NCBI GenBank assembly: GCA_016789905.1
Contig: JAEUQC010000187.1
Span: 1-40,084, forward strand
Source of the DNA: Bryobacterales bacterium
GTDB taxonomy: Bacteria; Acidobacteriota; Terriglobia; Bryobacterales; Bryobacteraceae
Reading direction: 5' to 3'
Length of the DNA: 40,084 nucleotides
Each line of letters starts with the position of its first letter. The stretch's first letter is position 1. The notes beneath the pieces were generated by a model. The model saw nothing but the letters and a program-made list of their open reading frames with translations. It was not told the origin of the DNA and did not search any database. This document shows, one piece after another, positions 1 to 6,705 of the stretch. Made by a program: the position numbers and the translations under genes.

Positions 1-918
1 CAGCCCATTATTGACGAACTGCTCCCGCAGCAGCCTCTTCCCGATTCCTACTTGCAATACCTCCGCTTGAAGCTTCGCGCTGTCTCCTCAAACCCCTCGG
101 CGGCTGTCCAAAAAACTACGGTTTTGTGTGATCGCTAACAATTGGCCTTGGCAATCGTCGATCATGCCCTGGAGCGAAATAGGGACAATGGAGATTTGTG
201 GTGCTTGCATGGGCGGTGCCTTCTTGCACATCACGGACGGGAACAGGATGCTGACGGTTCCTTCAATAAGGCTTTTCTCAGCGGGAGTCGGAAGCGGGAG
301 TTGTTCGCCAATTGGATTAAGGCGAAGAGACAAATCAGTGACTGGCAGGGGATAATTGACGTTCTCGAGTCGAAGGAGTGCTGCCTTTCGGATGAGGAAA
401 AACTCTTAGCCCAGATGAAGGCGCGTGAGGAACTGGGGCTGATCGCAAAGCGGAATCGAATGGGTTTCAGGGCAGACACAAGATTTCGGGATGCCTTGTT
501 ATCGGCGGTAGAGTTCATGACCAAACAGGTGGAGACTACTGAGGGAAATCGGCTGCTGGTTGCCACTTTCGCGATCCGCCTTTCAGGTGTTGCGACCGAA
601 TCTGTTTGCGAGACCCGGGGTGATTTCCTAGAAGTGTTTGAGGTGATTCAACGCGTTTGGGCGTGTGGAGTTTTTGATGTTGAATTGTTGACGAACTCAC
701 TCAGGGTATTGAATGGCTGGTGGTCGTATCTTTCAGACCCTTCCTTTGACAACAGTCCCTCCGTGCAGAATGCAATGCGCCTCAACAACAGTGTGCAAGT
801 AGTCCGGCGATGCATTGCTAAAGCTTCGCGTTCTAGTGGAGGGAGTCTCATGAGCTACGAAATTCTAAACCAGGAATGTGCGAGTTTGGAAAGGAAAGCC
901 GCAAGTGTTCTCAGGTAA
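1..918 (+). pseudogene. C-terminal part of a helical (TPR-like) protein, interrupted by an in-frame TAA
   Basis: Frame 1 is open from the window edge to a TAA at 136-138, and the same frame resumes at once and stays open for about 260 codons to 918. Both halves read as ordinary alpha-helical protein. The part after the stop begins with a TPR-like pattern (ALAIVDHALERN, then LWCLHGRCLL) followed by Leu/Ala/Glu-rich helices. The downstream half has only a TTG at 142 with no Shine-Dalgarno sequence, so it does not look like an independent gene. The simplest reading is one gene starting left of the window, broken by a nonsense change (CAA-like to TAA) or a sequencing error. Bases 1-120 are C-rich and the rest is not, so a recombination junction near 120-140 is a second possibility. 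I do not recognise a family. Its GC content is lower than that of the rest of the window. Confidence 0.5.
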
Positions 919-1025
919 TAGCTATAGAGGGTGTCTGTGACTTCTGTGAGGTTCGCCGTCGGTCGTATTTGACGTAGCGTTTTGCGGCGCAGCGAGGGCG
1001 GTTTGAACAGAGTGGGCGGCGCGAA

Positions 1026-1169
1026 GTGAACGTAACTGCGGGCAGCGGAAATGTACTTGCGGACCTGGGGTTTCCAGCTGCCGACGAGCGAAATCTGCGG
1101 AGTCGAATGAGTGCGCAGAAGGTGGCCTTGACGGATTCTACTGCTATGATGGCCTCCATCAGGCGGCGG
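1026..1169 (+). pseudogene. Decayed N-terminal copy of an HTH_37-type antitoxin gene
   Basis: From a GTG at 1026 the translation starts MNVTAGSGNVLADLGFPAAD, then ERNLRSRM. This matches the N-terminus of the intact gene at 1953 (MTVIAGSGDVCAGLGFSDAE, then ARNLRMRS) along about 30 codons, and the DNA matches as well, for example GGCAGCGGA and AATCTGCGGA. After that the helix-turn-helix part is missing: the frame continues into sequence unrelated to the family and overlaps the end of higA. It is therefore a truncated paralogue. HTH_37/XRE proteins of this kind usually act as antitoxins paired with RelE/Gp49-like toxins; no toxin remnant was recognised upstream. The end given is approximate. Confidence 0.55.
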
Positions 1170-1464
1170 GCTGCGGCTGGGAGGTCTGGCGTTTTGGTAT
1201 GCGCTGTATCGCCTTGCCATTCTGCTGGCGGGCGAGGTCCAATTCATACGCGCTTTGCAGATTCATCCAGAAATCCGGCGACATGCCGAAGTATTGTGCG
1301 AGCCGCAGAGCCGTGTCGGCGGTTACGTTCCGCTTTCCAGCCAGAAGTTGATAGAGCCGATTGGGCGGGACTTCGATAACATCGGCTAGCTTCTTGGCGG
1401 TCAGGCCGATTTCCTCAAGCTCGTCGGCGAGAATTTCTCCGGGGTGAATGGGTGTGCGCGGCAT
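1159..1464 (-). CDS. higA: HigA-family antitoxin, XRE-type repressor
   Basis: The 101-residue protein begins MPRTPIHPGEILADELEEIG, the signature of HigA/VapI antitoxins (PHPGE, then LTAKKLADVIEVPPNRLYQLLAGKRNVTADTALRLAQYFG as the HTH, in parts), and continues with SPDFWMNLQSAYELDLA, also typical. The helix-turn-helix covers about residues 20-60. It should bind the HigB toxin encoded just upstream and repress the shared promoter. The gene begins 14 bases after the toxin stop, in the toxin-first order characteristic of higBA. The C-terminal tail (after about residue 85) is basic, Gln-rich and poorly conserved in the family. Confidence 0.93.
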   Translation of the reverse strand: MPRTPIHPGEILADELEEIGLTAKKLADVIEVPPNRLYQLLAGKRNVTADTALRLAQYFGMSPDFWMNLQSAYELDLARQQNGKAIQRIPKRQTSQPQPAA

Positions 1465-1478
1465 AGTGATCCTTCTTG

Positions 1479-1763
1479 CTAGTGGTAGTCAACAATCTCA
1501 ACATTCGATGGGCCGGGTGCATCCTGGTCCCATTCAAAACAGATACGCCACTGGTCGTTGATCCGAATGGAATACTGTCCCCTTCGGTTCCCCTGCAGGG
1601 CCTCCAGTCGATTGGAGTTGAGAGCCGTAAGGTCGTTCAGCGAGGTGGCGGAGTCGAGAATTCGTAACCGCCTTTCGGCTTGGCGCCGGAACGGTTCCCA
1701 CTGGCGGACTCTTTCGCCAGCGGCAAGACGCGCCGTGTCCCTGTCGCGATAATTCCTGATCAT
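1479..1763 (-). CDS. higB: HigB-type toxin, RelE/ParE superfamily mRNA interferase
   Basis: The 94-residue protein begins MIRNYRDRDTARL and ends with the family signature GQYSIRINDQWRICFEW followed by VEIVDYH; NRLEALQG precedes it. These are hallmarks of HigB/YoeB-like ribosome-dependent endoribonucleases. I chose the ATG at 1763 rather than the one at 1778 because the upstream ATG overlaps a perfect TATAAT (1777-1782), so transcription should begin downstream of it, and because 1763 gives the usual family length of about 92 residues. The transcript would have a leader of only a few bases. The antitoxin gene follows 14 bases downstream. Confidence 0.92.
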   Translation of the reverse strand: MIRNYRDRDTARLAAGERVRQWEPFRRQAERRLRILDSATSLNDLTALNSNRLEALQGNRRGQYSIRINDQWRICFEWDQDAPGPSNVEIVDYH

Positions 1764-1776
1764 CCGGCCTAACCGC

Positions 1777-1805
1777 ATTATAGATGAGTGACGTCACACG
1801 TACAA
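1777..1805 (-). promoter_or_regulatory. higBA promoter with palindromic operator in the spacer
   Basis: On the minus strand there is a -35-like TTGTAC (1800-1805), a 17-base spacer and a perfect -10 TATAAT (1777-1782). Inside the spacer lies the perfect 10-base palindrome GTGACGTCAC (1788-1797), where a bound HigA-HigB complex would block RNA polymerase. The -10 and the palindrome are seen directly; autoregulation is inferred from the known behaviour of higBA loci. Confidence 0.7.
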
Positions 1806-1952
1806 TGCTCTGCCGCTTTGGCTGGTTCCACGTAGGGAGCGGGGCGGAGGCTTTGGGCCGTTTCTTTGAGAACATGGTACGGCGCGCAAGTCCCGGTAGA
1901 ATTGGGATTTGAGAAACCGCGGACAGGCGACCGATTGAGAGCGAACGACGAA

Positions 1953-2210
1953 ATGACCGTTATCGCAGGCAGCGGAGATGTTTGTGCGGGCCTGGGTTTT
2001 TCGGACGCTGAGGCACGGAATCTGCGGATGCGGTCGCAATGGATGACTGTGCTCCGGAAGTTTATTGAGAAAGAGTCGCTGACGCAGGCGGGGGCGTCGA
2101 AGCGGTTTCAGGTGACACGGCCTCGGATTTCTGACTTGATGCGGGGGAAGCTCAGCCGGTTCCCACTGGATGCGCTGATTGCTATGACGGCCGGTTCGGG
2201 GATGAAATAG
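1953..2210 (+). CDS. HTH (HTH_37/XRE-like) antitoxin-like regulator
   Basis: The 85-residue protein starts MTVIAGSGDVCAGLGF and contains a helix-turn-helix at about residues 40-75 (SLTQAGASKRFQVTRPRISD, then LMRGKLSRFPLDALI). This layout (short GSG-x-V-x-x-x-LG leader, then HTH, then a basic SRFPLDAL stretch) is that of the HTH_37 antitoxin-like family, normally encoded just after a Gp49/RelE-like toxin. No toxin gene was recognised upstream, so it looks orphaned. I chose the ATG at 1953 because the conserved leader starts there; the open frame extends upstream to 1866 without similarity. A decayed copy lies at 1026. Role as an antitoxin is inference; it could act as a free-standing repressor. 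Confidence 0.8.
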   Translation: MTVIAGSGDVCAGLGFSDAEARNLRMRSQWMTVLRKFIEKESLTQAGASKRFQVTRPRISDLMRGKLSRFPLDALIAMTAGSGMK

Positions 2211-2302
2211 GATCCGAGGGCGCTGCGGGCGGCGGCTGTTCTTCGTAAACTCGGCGCCGGTTGGCCACTTCCTCCATGAATGTCGTGTGCTGCGACGCTT
2301 GT

Positions 2303-2713
2303 CTACGCGGTGAGGCGCACCTGGGTCTTGATGGCGAGTGCGTCGAGGATCTCCTGCAGTCTGGCGATGCTAACGCTTTGGTACTCCTCCTCTTCGTGAC
2401 GGCTGATGACCTGTTTGCTGACGCCCAGGCGCTTGGCGAGCGCAGTTTGCGAGACGCCCTTGGCGATGCGCAGCCTTACGATGAATGGCGCCACCTGATC
2501 AAGGCGCTCGATGACAGGGAGTTTGTAAAGGCCGGATTTCAGTTGGTCGTATTCCTGGATTTGTGATTCGAGGTCTTCGATCATCGACGCGTAGCTATCA
2601 TTGAGAGCCTTGGCGCGCTTCCCCTTGGCCGTTTCAGCGAACTTGGCTTGGGCTTGCCGGAATCCGTCAATTTGAACTTGTGTTCGCACTCGTTGCGCAT
2701 CGTTCTTGATCAT
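2303..2713 (-). CDS. XRE-family regulator, probable antitoxin of the DUF6932 gene
   Basis: The 136-residue protein has an N-terminal helical, coiled-coil-like half (residues about 1-75, rich in Gln/Lys/Glu/Ala, with LESQIQEYDQL) and a C-terminal XRE helix-turn-helix (VSQTALAKRLGVSKQVISRH, about residues 85-125). Its ATG at 2713 overlaps the stop of the upstream DUF6932 gene in an ATGA arrangement, so the two are translationally coupled. This gene order, nucleotidyltransferase-like protein followed by a DNA-binding protein, fits a toxin-antitoxin pair in which this protein neutralises and autoregulates. An open frame extends to 2860 but lies inside the partner gene. Confidence 0.85.
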   Translation of the reverse strand: MIKNDAQRVRTQVQIDGFRQAQAKFAETAKGKRAKALNDSYASMIEDLESQIQEYDQLKSGLYKLPVIERLDQVAPFIVRLRIAKGVSQTALAKRLGVSKQVISRHEEEEYQSVSIARLQEILDALAIKTQVRLTA

Positions 2714-3177
2714 CGCTTCCTCGTCTTCACCACTCGCACGATACCGCGCGGAAGGCCGTTCCGGTCTTCGCGAAAAAAAGCTGGAAAGTCCACGTTCGCA
2801 GCCGCCTGCATTGCTGGATGAACGAAGAACTCGACGCCGTGATCGGTCCACATTCGCCACTTGTGTTTCCGGAGATGCGGGATTGGGATGCGTTCAAAAT
2901 CGATCCAGTAGGGATCGATCCGGTCATAGACTCCATCGTCGGGTTCGATCCAGTAACCATTGATATCCTGTGGATCCCTTTTTGCGGTGCAGAAACTGCC
3001 GTCAATGAATATCTCCTCAATGCCAGCGGACCAGAAGGCCTCGAGCGCTTGCCTGAGCCCTTTGAGCAGCCACCGGCGGCGCGGGGTGAAACCGGGAATT
3101 TTGGTGATTTCCGCCAAAGTAGCGGGATGGTCGCCTGGCGGGAGCCCGCCGGTGATCTCGTTGAATGGGGGGATCAC
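2710..3177 (-). CDS. DUF6932-like protein, nucleotidyltransferase-fold, putative toxin
   Basis: The 155-residue protein starts MIPPFNEITGGLPPGDHPAT and carries FIDGSFCTAKRDPQDINGYW at about residues 57-76. This corresponds to the DGSF-x-T-x-K-x-x-P-x-DID motif of DUF6932, a family related to nucleotidyltransferases. The second carboxylate of the usual D-x-D is replaced (DIN), so the canonical metal site looks altered. The start is a GTG at 3177 with only a weak Shine-Dalgarno match. The stop overlaps the start of an XRE regulator by 4 bases. By analogy with nucleotidyltransferase-type toxins it may modify tRNA or a protein, but that is inference; the family assignment is more secure than the function. 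Confidence 0.75.
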   Translation of the reverse strand: MIPPFNEITGGLPPGDHPATLAEITKIPGFTPRRRWLLKGLRQALEAFWSAGIEEIFIDGSFCTAKRDPQDINGYWIEPDDGVYDRIDPYWIDFERIPIPHLRKHKWRMWTDHGVEFFVHPAMQAAANVDFPAFFREDRNGLPRGIVRVVKTRKR

Positions 3178-3208
3178 TTAGCAAAAGGATGCCAGGAACA
3201 AGATGGAA

Positions 3209-3228
3209 AGTCAACGTGGATGTTGACT
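3209..3228. promoter_or_regulatory. Perfect dyad upstream of the DUF6932-XRE pair (candidate operator)
   Basis: AGTCAAC, six bases, then GTTGACT forms a perfect 7+7 dyad 32 bases before the GTG start of the DUF6932 gene. On the minus strand its downstream arm contains TTGACT, a good -35 match, although no convincing -10 was found at the right distance. It is a likely binding site for the XRE protein encoded in the same operon. The remainder of the 3178-3469 interval shows only a 6-base-stem hairpin at 3420-3438 in the leader of the next gene. Confidence 0.55.
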
Positions 3229-3469
3229 AGTGGTCTGCCGGAGTTTGTGAGACGAGTGGATCTATGGGATAGATCGGTTTCCTCGCATTTCGATTGATCA
3301 GGAATAGATGGGCGGCGCCCCGTGTGGATGCAGCTAGTGGGGTACTGACATTCCCGTGCGGCGGAGTCAGAGATGATCCATCTCCCGGCAGAGGTTCTGG
3401 ACTCGTGCAATGGATCAGGAGCGGGCTCAGGCCCCGCTGGCGCTACGATACCTAAGGAGCCCTTTGCCT

Positions 3470-4927
3470 ATGCGCCTCGTTACGCTTTGTTTCATTTCGG
3501 CCACCGCGCTGTTTGCGCAGAGCGCGGCGCCGCGTTCGCTTGGCGATCTTTCGGGACGGTGGTGGCTGGCTCTGGATGGTCGCGTCTGGGAGTCGCGGGG
3601 AGCCTCCGAACTGCGGTTCCATTCGTTCGACAAGTACTCGGGCAATCCGGTGCTGCGCGCGGACAAGCCGTGGGAGGGCCGGATCGCTTACCTCTATGGC
3701 ACCGTCCTGCCGCAGGAGACCGGCAATGGCCTGCGCATGTGGTACCACGCGCACGTGGACGACAAGACGCTGCTGGCGAGTAAGCACGGGTACACCAATC
3801 TCTACGCCACCAGCAAGGATGGCGTTCACTGGGAGAAATTGGCGCTTGGCACCAATTATTTTGCGGGGGGGAGGGCGAATAATATTGTGCTGATGCGGCC
3901 CGATGGCCCCGGAGAAAGCCACTCACCGAATGTCATTCATGCGCCTTGGGAGAGTGACCCCAACCGCCGCTACAAGATGGTCACCTATACCTACTACGAC
4001 GGCTACTATGGCGCGATTTCGCCCGATGGGACGCACTGGACCGACCTTCCGCATCGCCAGATTCTGGAGGACCCGGGCGACGTTGGCAACTTTGTCTGGG
4101 ACGGTGTGCGCGGTGCTTATATTGGCTATCCGAAAGTGTTTGAGACGATTCGCGGTACCCGGCGGCGGTGCGTTGGTTTCACCGAGACACGCGAGTTTGA
4201 GAGCTGGCCGAAGGCGCGGCTGATTTTCTCGCCCGACGAGGAAGACGACCGGGGCTATAAGACGCCCGCAGGCCGCACGGAGTTCTATGGACTGAGTGCG
4301 TTTCCGTATCAGACGCTCTACATTGGCTTCCTTTGGATCTACCGATTGGAGGCGGGCGATGAGCGGATCTGGCCGGAACTTGTTTATAGCGCCGATGGCG
4401 TTCAGTGGTCGCGCGTGCCGTCGCCCCGGAAGGCCGTGCTGCCGCTGGGCGCCGACGGCAGTTGGGACGACGGGATGATCTTCACGGCGAACCAGCCGGT
4501 GATGCGCGATGGGCAAATCTACCTTTACTACGGCGGGTTCGATGGACCGCACAATGCGAAGAACGCACACGCGGCCGTGGGCCTGGCAACGATGCGGCGG
4601 GATGGGTTTGCCAGCCTGACCGCTGGCGCCGAGGAAACGGCCATTACCACCGTCCCGCTGCAGGGGACGAACGGAGAACTGCTGGCGAACGCGGACATGC
4701 GGGGCGGCGAACTGCGCGCCGAATTGTTGGATACCTCGGGCGTTCCGCTGCCCGGGTTTGAGAAGGGCAACGCGGTTGCGGTGCGGGGGAACCACACTGC
4801 CCACGCGTTGCGATGGAATGGGAAAACGGCGCTGCCGGCCACGGAGTTTCGTGTCCGGTTCTGGCTGCGGCAGGGCGCCCTGTACTCCTTCTTCGCTGGC
4901 GCGCAGGCTGGGCTGGCGCCCCGGTAG
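3470..4927 (+). CDS. Secreted five-bladed beta-propeller protein, GH32/GH43-like
   Basis: The 485-residue protein begins MRLVTLCFISATALFAQSAA, a clear signal peptide. I placed the start at the ATG at 3470 because AAGGAG lies about 10 bases upstream; the open frame begins earlier at 3410. The body contains repeated propeller-blade signatures: FDKYSGNPVL, LYATSKDGVHWEKL, GAISPDGTHWTDL, ELVYSADGVQWSRV, and QIYLYYGGFDG followed by AAVGLATMRRDGF. The S-x-DG-x-x-W repeats are typical of arabinanase, levansucrase and invertase-like (GH32/GH43/GH68) propellers. Acidic residues suitable for catalysis are present, but I cannot assign a nucleophile. The last 80 or so residues look like a separate beta-domain. 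Substrate unknown; probably a plant or microbial polysaccharide. Confidence 0.72.
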   Translation: MRLVTLCFISATALFAQSAAPRSLGDLSGRWWLALDGRVWESRGASELRFHSFDKYSGNPVLRADKPWEGRIAYLYGTVLPQETGNGLRMWYHAHVDDKTLLASKHGYTNLYATSKDGVHWEKLALGTNYFAGGRANNIVLMRPDGPGESHSPNVIHAPWESDPNRRYKMVTYTYYDGYYGAISPDGTHWTDLPHRQILEDPGDVGNFVWDGVRGAYIGYPKVFETIRGTRRRCVGFTETREFESWPKARLIFSPDEEDDRGYKTPAGRTEFYGLSAFPYQTLYIGFLWIYRLEAGDERIWPELVYSADGVQWSRVPSPRKAVLPLGADGSWDDGMIFTANQPVMRDGQIYLYYGGFDGPHNAKNAHAAVGLATMRRDGFASLTAGAEETAITTVPLQGTNGELLANADMRGGELRAELLDTSGVPLPGFEKGNAVAVRGNHTAHALRWNGKTALPATEFRVRFWLRQGALYSFFAGAQAGLAPR

Positions 4928-4942
4928 TATACTTGAGGCGCT

Positions 4943-5497
4943 ATGCGCTGGATTGTACTGGTGGCGCTCATTACGCTAATGCCCGGATGCGCGGACCTGT
5001 TGAGTGTTCATTCACTGGCGACGGCGGAGTCATTGACGTTCGATGAGAGTCTGCTGGGCGAGTGGGAGTGCGCGCCGAAGGAATGCAAGGGGACGGCGTA
5101 TCTGCGCGCTGACGCGGCGGCGAGGAAGACCTACGACATTGTTTGGGTGCCCGGAGAGGGGAGCGACGAACCGCTGCGGCTGCGGGGACAACTGGTGCGC
5201 GTGGGAAGCCGGATAGTACTGGATTTGGTGACAGCCAAACGCGCCGATATGGCGGTTCCTGGCCACTTCTTCCTGCTGATGCAGAAAAGGGACGACGGGT
5301 TGACGTTTCAATGGCTCGATTCGGAGTGGCTGCGGCAGGAGGCGATGGGCGCGAACGGCGTGGCGCATACGATGATTGACGACAAGCCTGTGTTGACCGC
5401 GGGTAGCACGGCGGTGCAGGCGTTTCTGTTGAAATTTGGACAGGACTCGCGGGCCGTTTCTGGCGGGATGGTTTTCAAGCGGACGAAGCGGGGATAG
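4943..5497 (+). CDS. Putative lipoprotein of unknown function
   Basis: The 184-residue protein starts MRWIVLVALITLMPGCADLL. A hydrophobic stretch ending in MPGC is a plausible though non-canonical lipobox with Cys at residue 16. Downstream it has the look of a compact beta-rich domain: LLGEWEC, RKTYDIVWV, RLRGQLVRVGSRIVLDL, GHFFLLMQKRDDGLTFQWLD. That pattern recalls small lipocalin-like exported domains, but no family is recognised with confidence. The gene lies 15 bases after the propeller gene with a TGAGG just before the ATG, so the two may be co-transcribed. Confidence 0.65.
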   Translation: MRWIVLVALITLMPGCADLLSVHSLATAESLTFDESLLGEWECAPKECKGTAYLRADAAARKTYDIVWVPGEGSDEPLRLRGQLVRVGSRIVLDLVTAKRADMAVPGHFFLLMQKRDDGLTFQWLDSEWLRQEAMGANGVAHTMIDDKPVLTAGSTAVQAFLLKFGQDSRAVSGGMVFKRTKRG

Positions 5498-5657
5498 TGC
5501 CGCGAAATTGGATGCGCTCCAGGTTGCCATCCGCGCAGGCCATCCGGGATAGCGAATGTCCGGGGGATGAAGTGTATTATTCAGTGGCTGGCAGAGAGCG
5601 TTGCCGGGCATCGGGATATTGTACCGGTTGAATGGGTACCGAAGCGGGCGGAGAACT

Positions 5658-6569
5658 CTACGGAGTTAGCAGGGCGGCGAAGGCAGCGTCTCGGTGAATG
5701 AGAAAGGCGATGCCGGGACTATTGGGCGGGAGGCCTTGGGTGGCGGCGGTCCAGGTGCGGCCACCGTCGAGCGAGCGATAGACGCCAGCGGCGGCGCCGG
5801 CGAGAAGCAGGTCTTCGCCGCCGGCCATTTCCCAGACCGGGGCGTTGGCGGGAAAAGGCGCGGATGCTCGTCGCCAGGCAACAGAGAGCGGTTCGCCGGC
5901 CCAGAAGATGCCGCCAGGGTTGTGGCCAACCGCGAGCGCGGAGGCGGATGCTGCCAAGGCCAGCGGCTGGACGGCGCCCACGCGGGCCCATTGGCCACGA
6001 ACGGCGTCCCAGGCGAAGAGCCCCTTGGCGTATAGCGCGGCGTAGAGCGTGCCGCGGTGCATGGCGAGCGCGAACACCTGGCTTCGAGCGGGCAGGCCAG
6101 CGGCAAGCGGCAGCCAGGACTGGCCACCATCAATGGAATGGTAGACGCCCTGCGCGTCTGTACCGGCGTACAGCCCACTTGGGGCGGCAAGGAGGGAGCG
6201 CACGTTGCGGGAAGGGAACCCGGCGAGCGGGGCCCAGTTCGCGCCCTCGTCAGAGGAGACAAACAAACCGGCTGAGGACGTAGCGGCGAATACAGTGGAG
6301 CGAGTGACGGCGAGAGCGTTGACGCGCGGGTTACCGGGCACGGTGGCTTTGCGCCAGGCGAGACCGTGCAGGGGCGACAGGTAGAGGCCATTGGCGGCGC
6401 CGGCGAAGAGGGTGGACGAAGACGCGGCGAGAGCGTTAATGCGTGGATTGCCGGGGAAGGAGGCAGCGGCGCGCGTCCAGGTGAGGCCGCGGTCGAGACT
6501 CTGATAGAGCGAGTGCTGCTGTGCGAAGGCTGGCAAGACGCTGAGGAGCACGAGAGGGAGGAAACGCAT
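5658..6569 (-). CDS. Secreted BNR/sortilin-type beta-propeller protein
   Basis: The 303-residue protein has a signal peptide (MRFLPLVLLSVLPAFAQQ) and six or so short repeats of the BNR type: YQSLDRGLTWTRA, FVSSDEGANWAPL, YHSIDGGQSWLPL and YRSLDGGRTWTAA, alternating with ALA-x-x-x-x-x-LFAG/LYAG blade strands. This architecture is shared by Ycf48-like assembly factors, sialidase-like propellers and many exported acidobacterial proteins. There is no evidence for a catalytic site. It is transcribed away from the TIM-barrel-like gene at 6706, with a 136-base divergent region between them. The 160 bases between 5497 and 5658 show nothing that I can support. Confidence 0.78.
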   Translation of the reverse strand: MRFLPLVLLSVLPAFAQQHSLYQSLDRGLTWTRAAASFPGNPRINALAASSSTLFAGAANGLYLSPLHGLAWRKATVPGNPRVNALAVTRSTVFAATSSAGLFVSSDEGANWAPLAGFPSRNVRSLLAAPSGLYAGTDAQGVYHSIDGGQSWLPLAAGLPARSQVFALAMHRGTLYAALYAKGLFAWDAVRGQWARVGAVQPLALAASASALAVGHNPGGIFWAGEPLSVAWRRASAPFPANAPVWEMAGGEDLLLAGAAAGVYRSLDGGRTWTAATQGLPPNSPGIAFLIHRDAAFAALLTP

Positions 6570-6705
6570 GTTTCAGTGAGAGACGGCGGAGGGCTGCAAA
6601 TGGTTATCGCGGGCGGACGGACGGGGGGGATTTTCATTGCGGACGCCGGGGAGTATTTTGAAGGCAGCGGTTACTAAGAGCTACGAGAGGGAGAAACGGT
6701 TAGTT

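Noticed and set aside
1866..1952. Upstream extension of the HTH gene as the tail of a lost toxin
   Set aside because: The frame is open and reads GFEKPRTGD, faintly like a Gp49-type toxin end, but the resemblance is too short to support a remnant.
3846..3864. TGGCAC followed by TTTTGC, resembling a sigma54 promoter
   Set aside because: The distance between the GG and GC elements is three bases too long and the site lies within a coding region.
5567..5701. Possible 44-codon gene starting MKCIIQWLAESVAGHRD with a G-run before the ATG
   Set aside because: It overlaps the end of the propeller gene by 44 bases, has no recognisable features, and only a poor Shine-Dalgarno site. Too weak to list as a gene.
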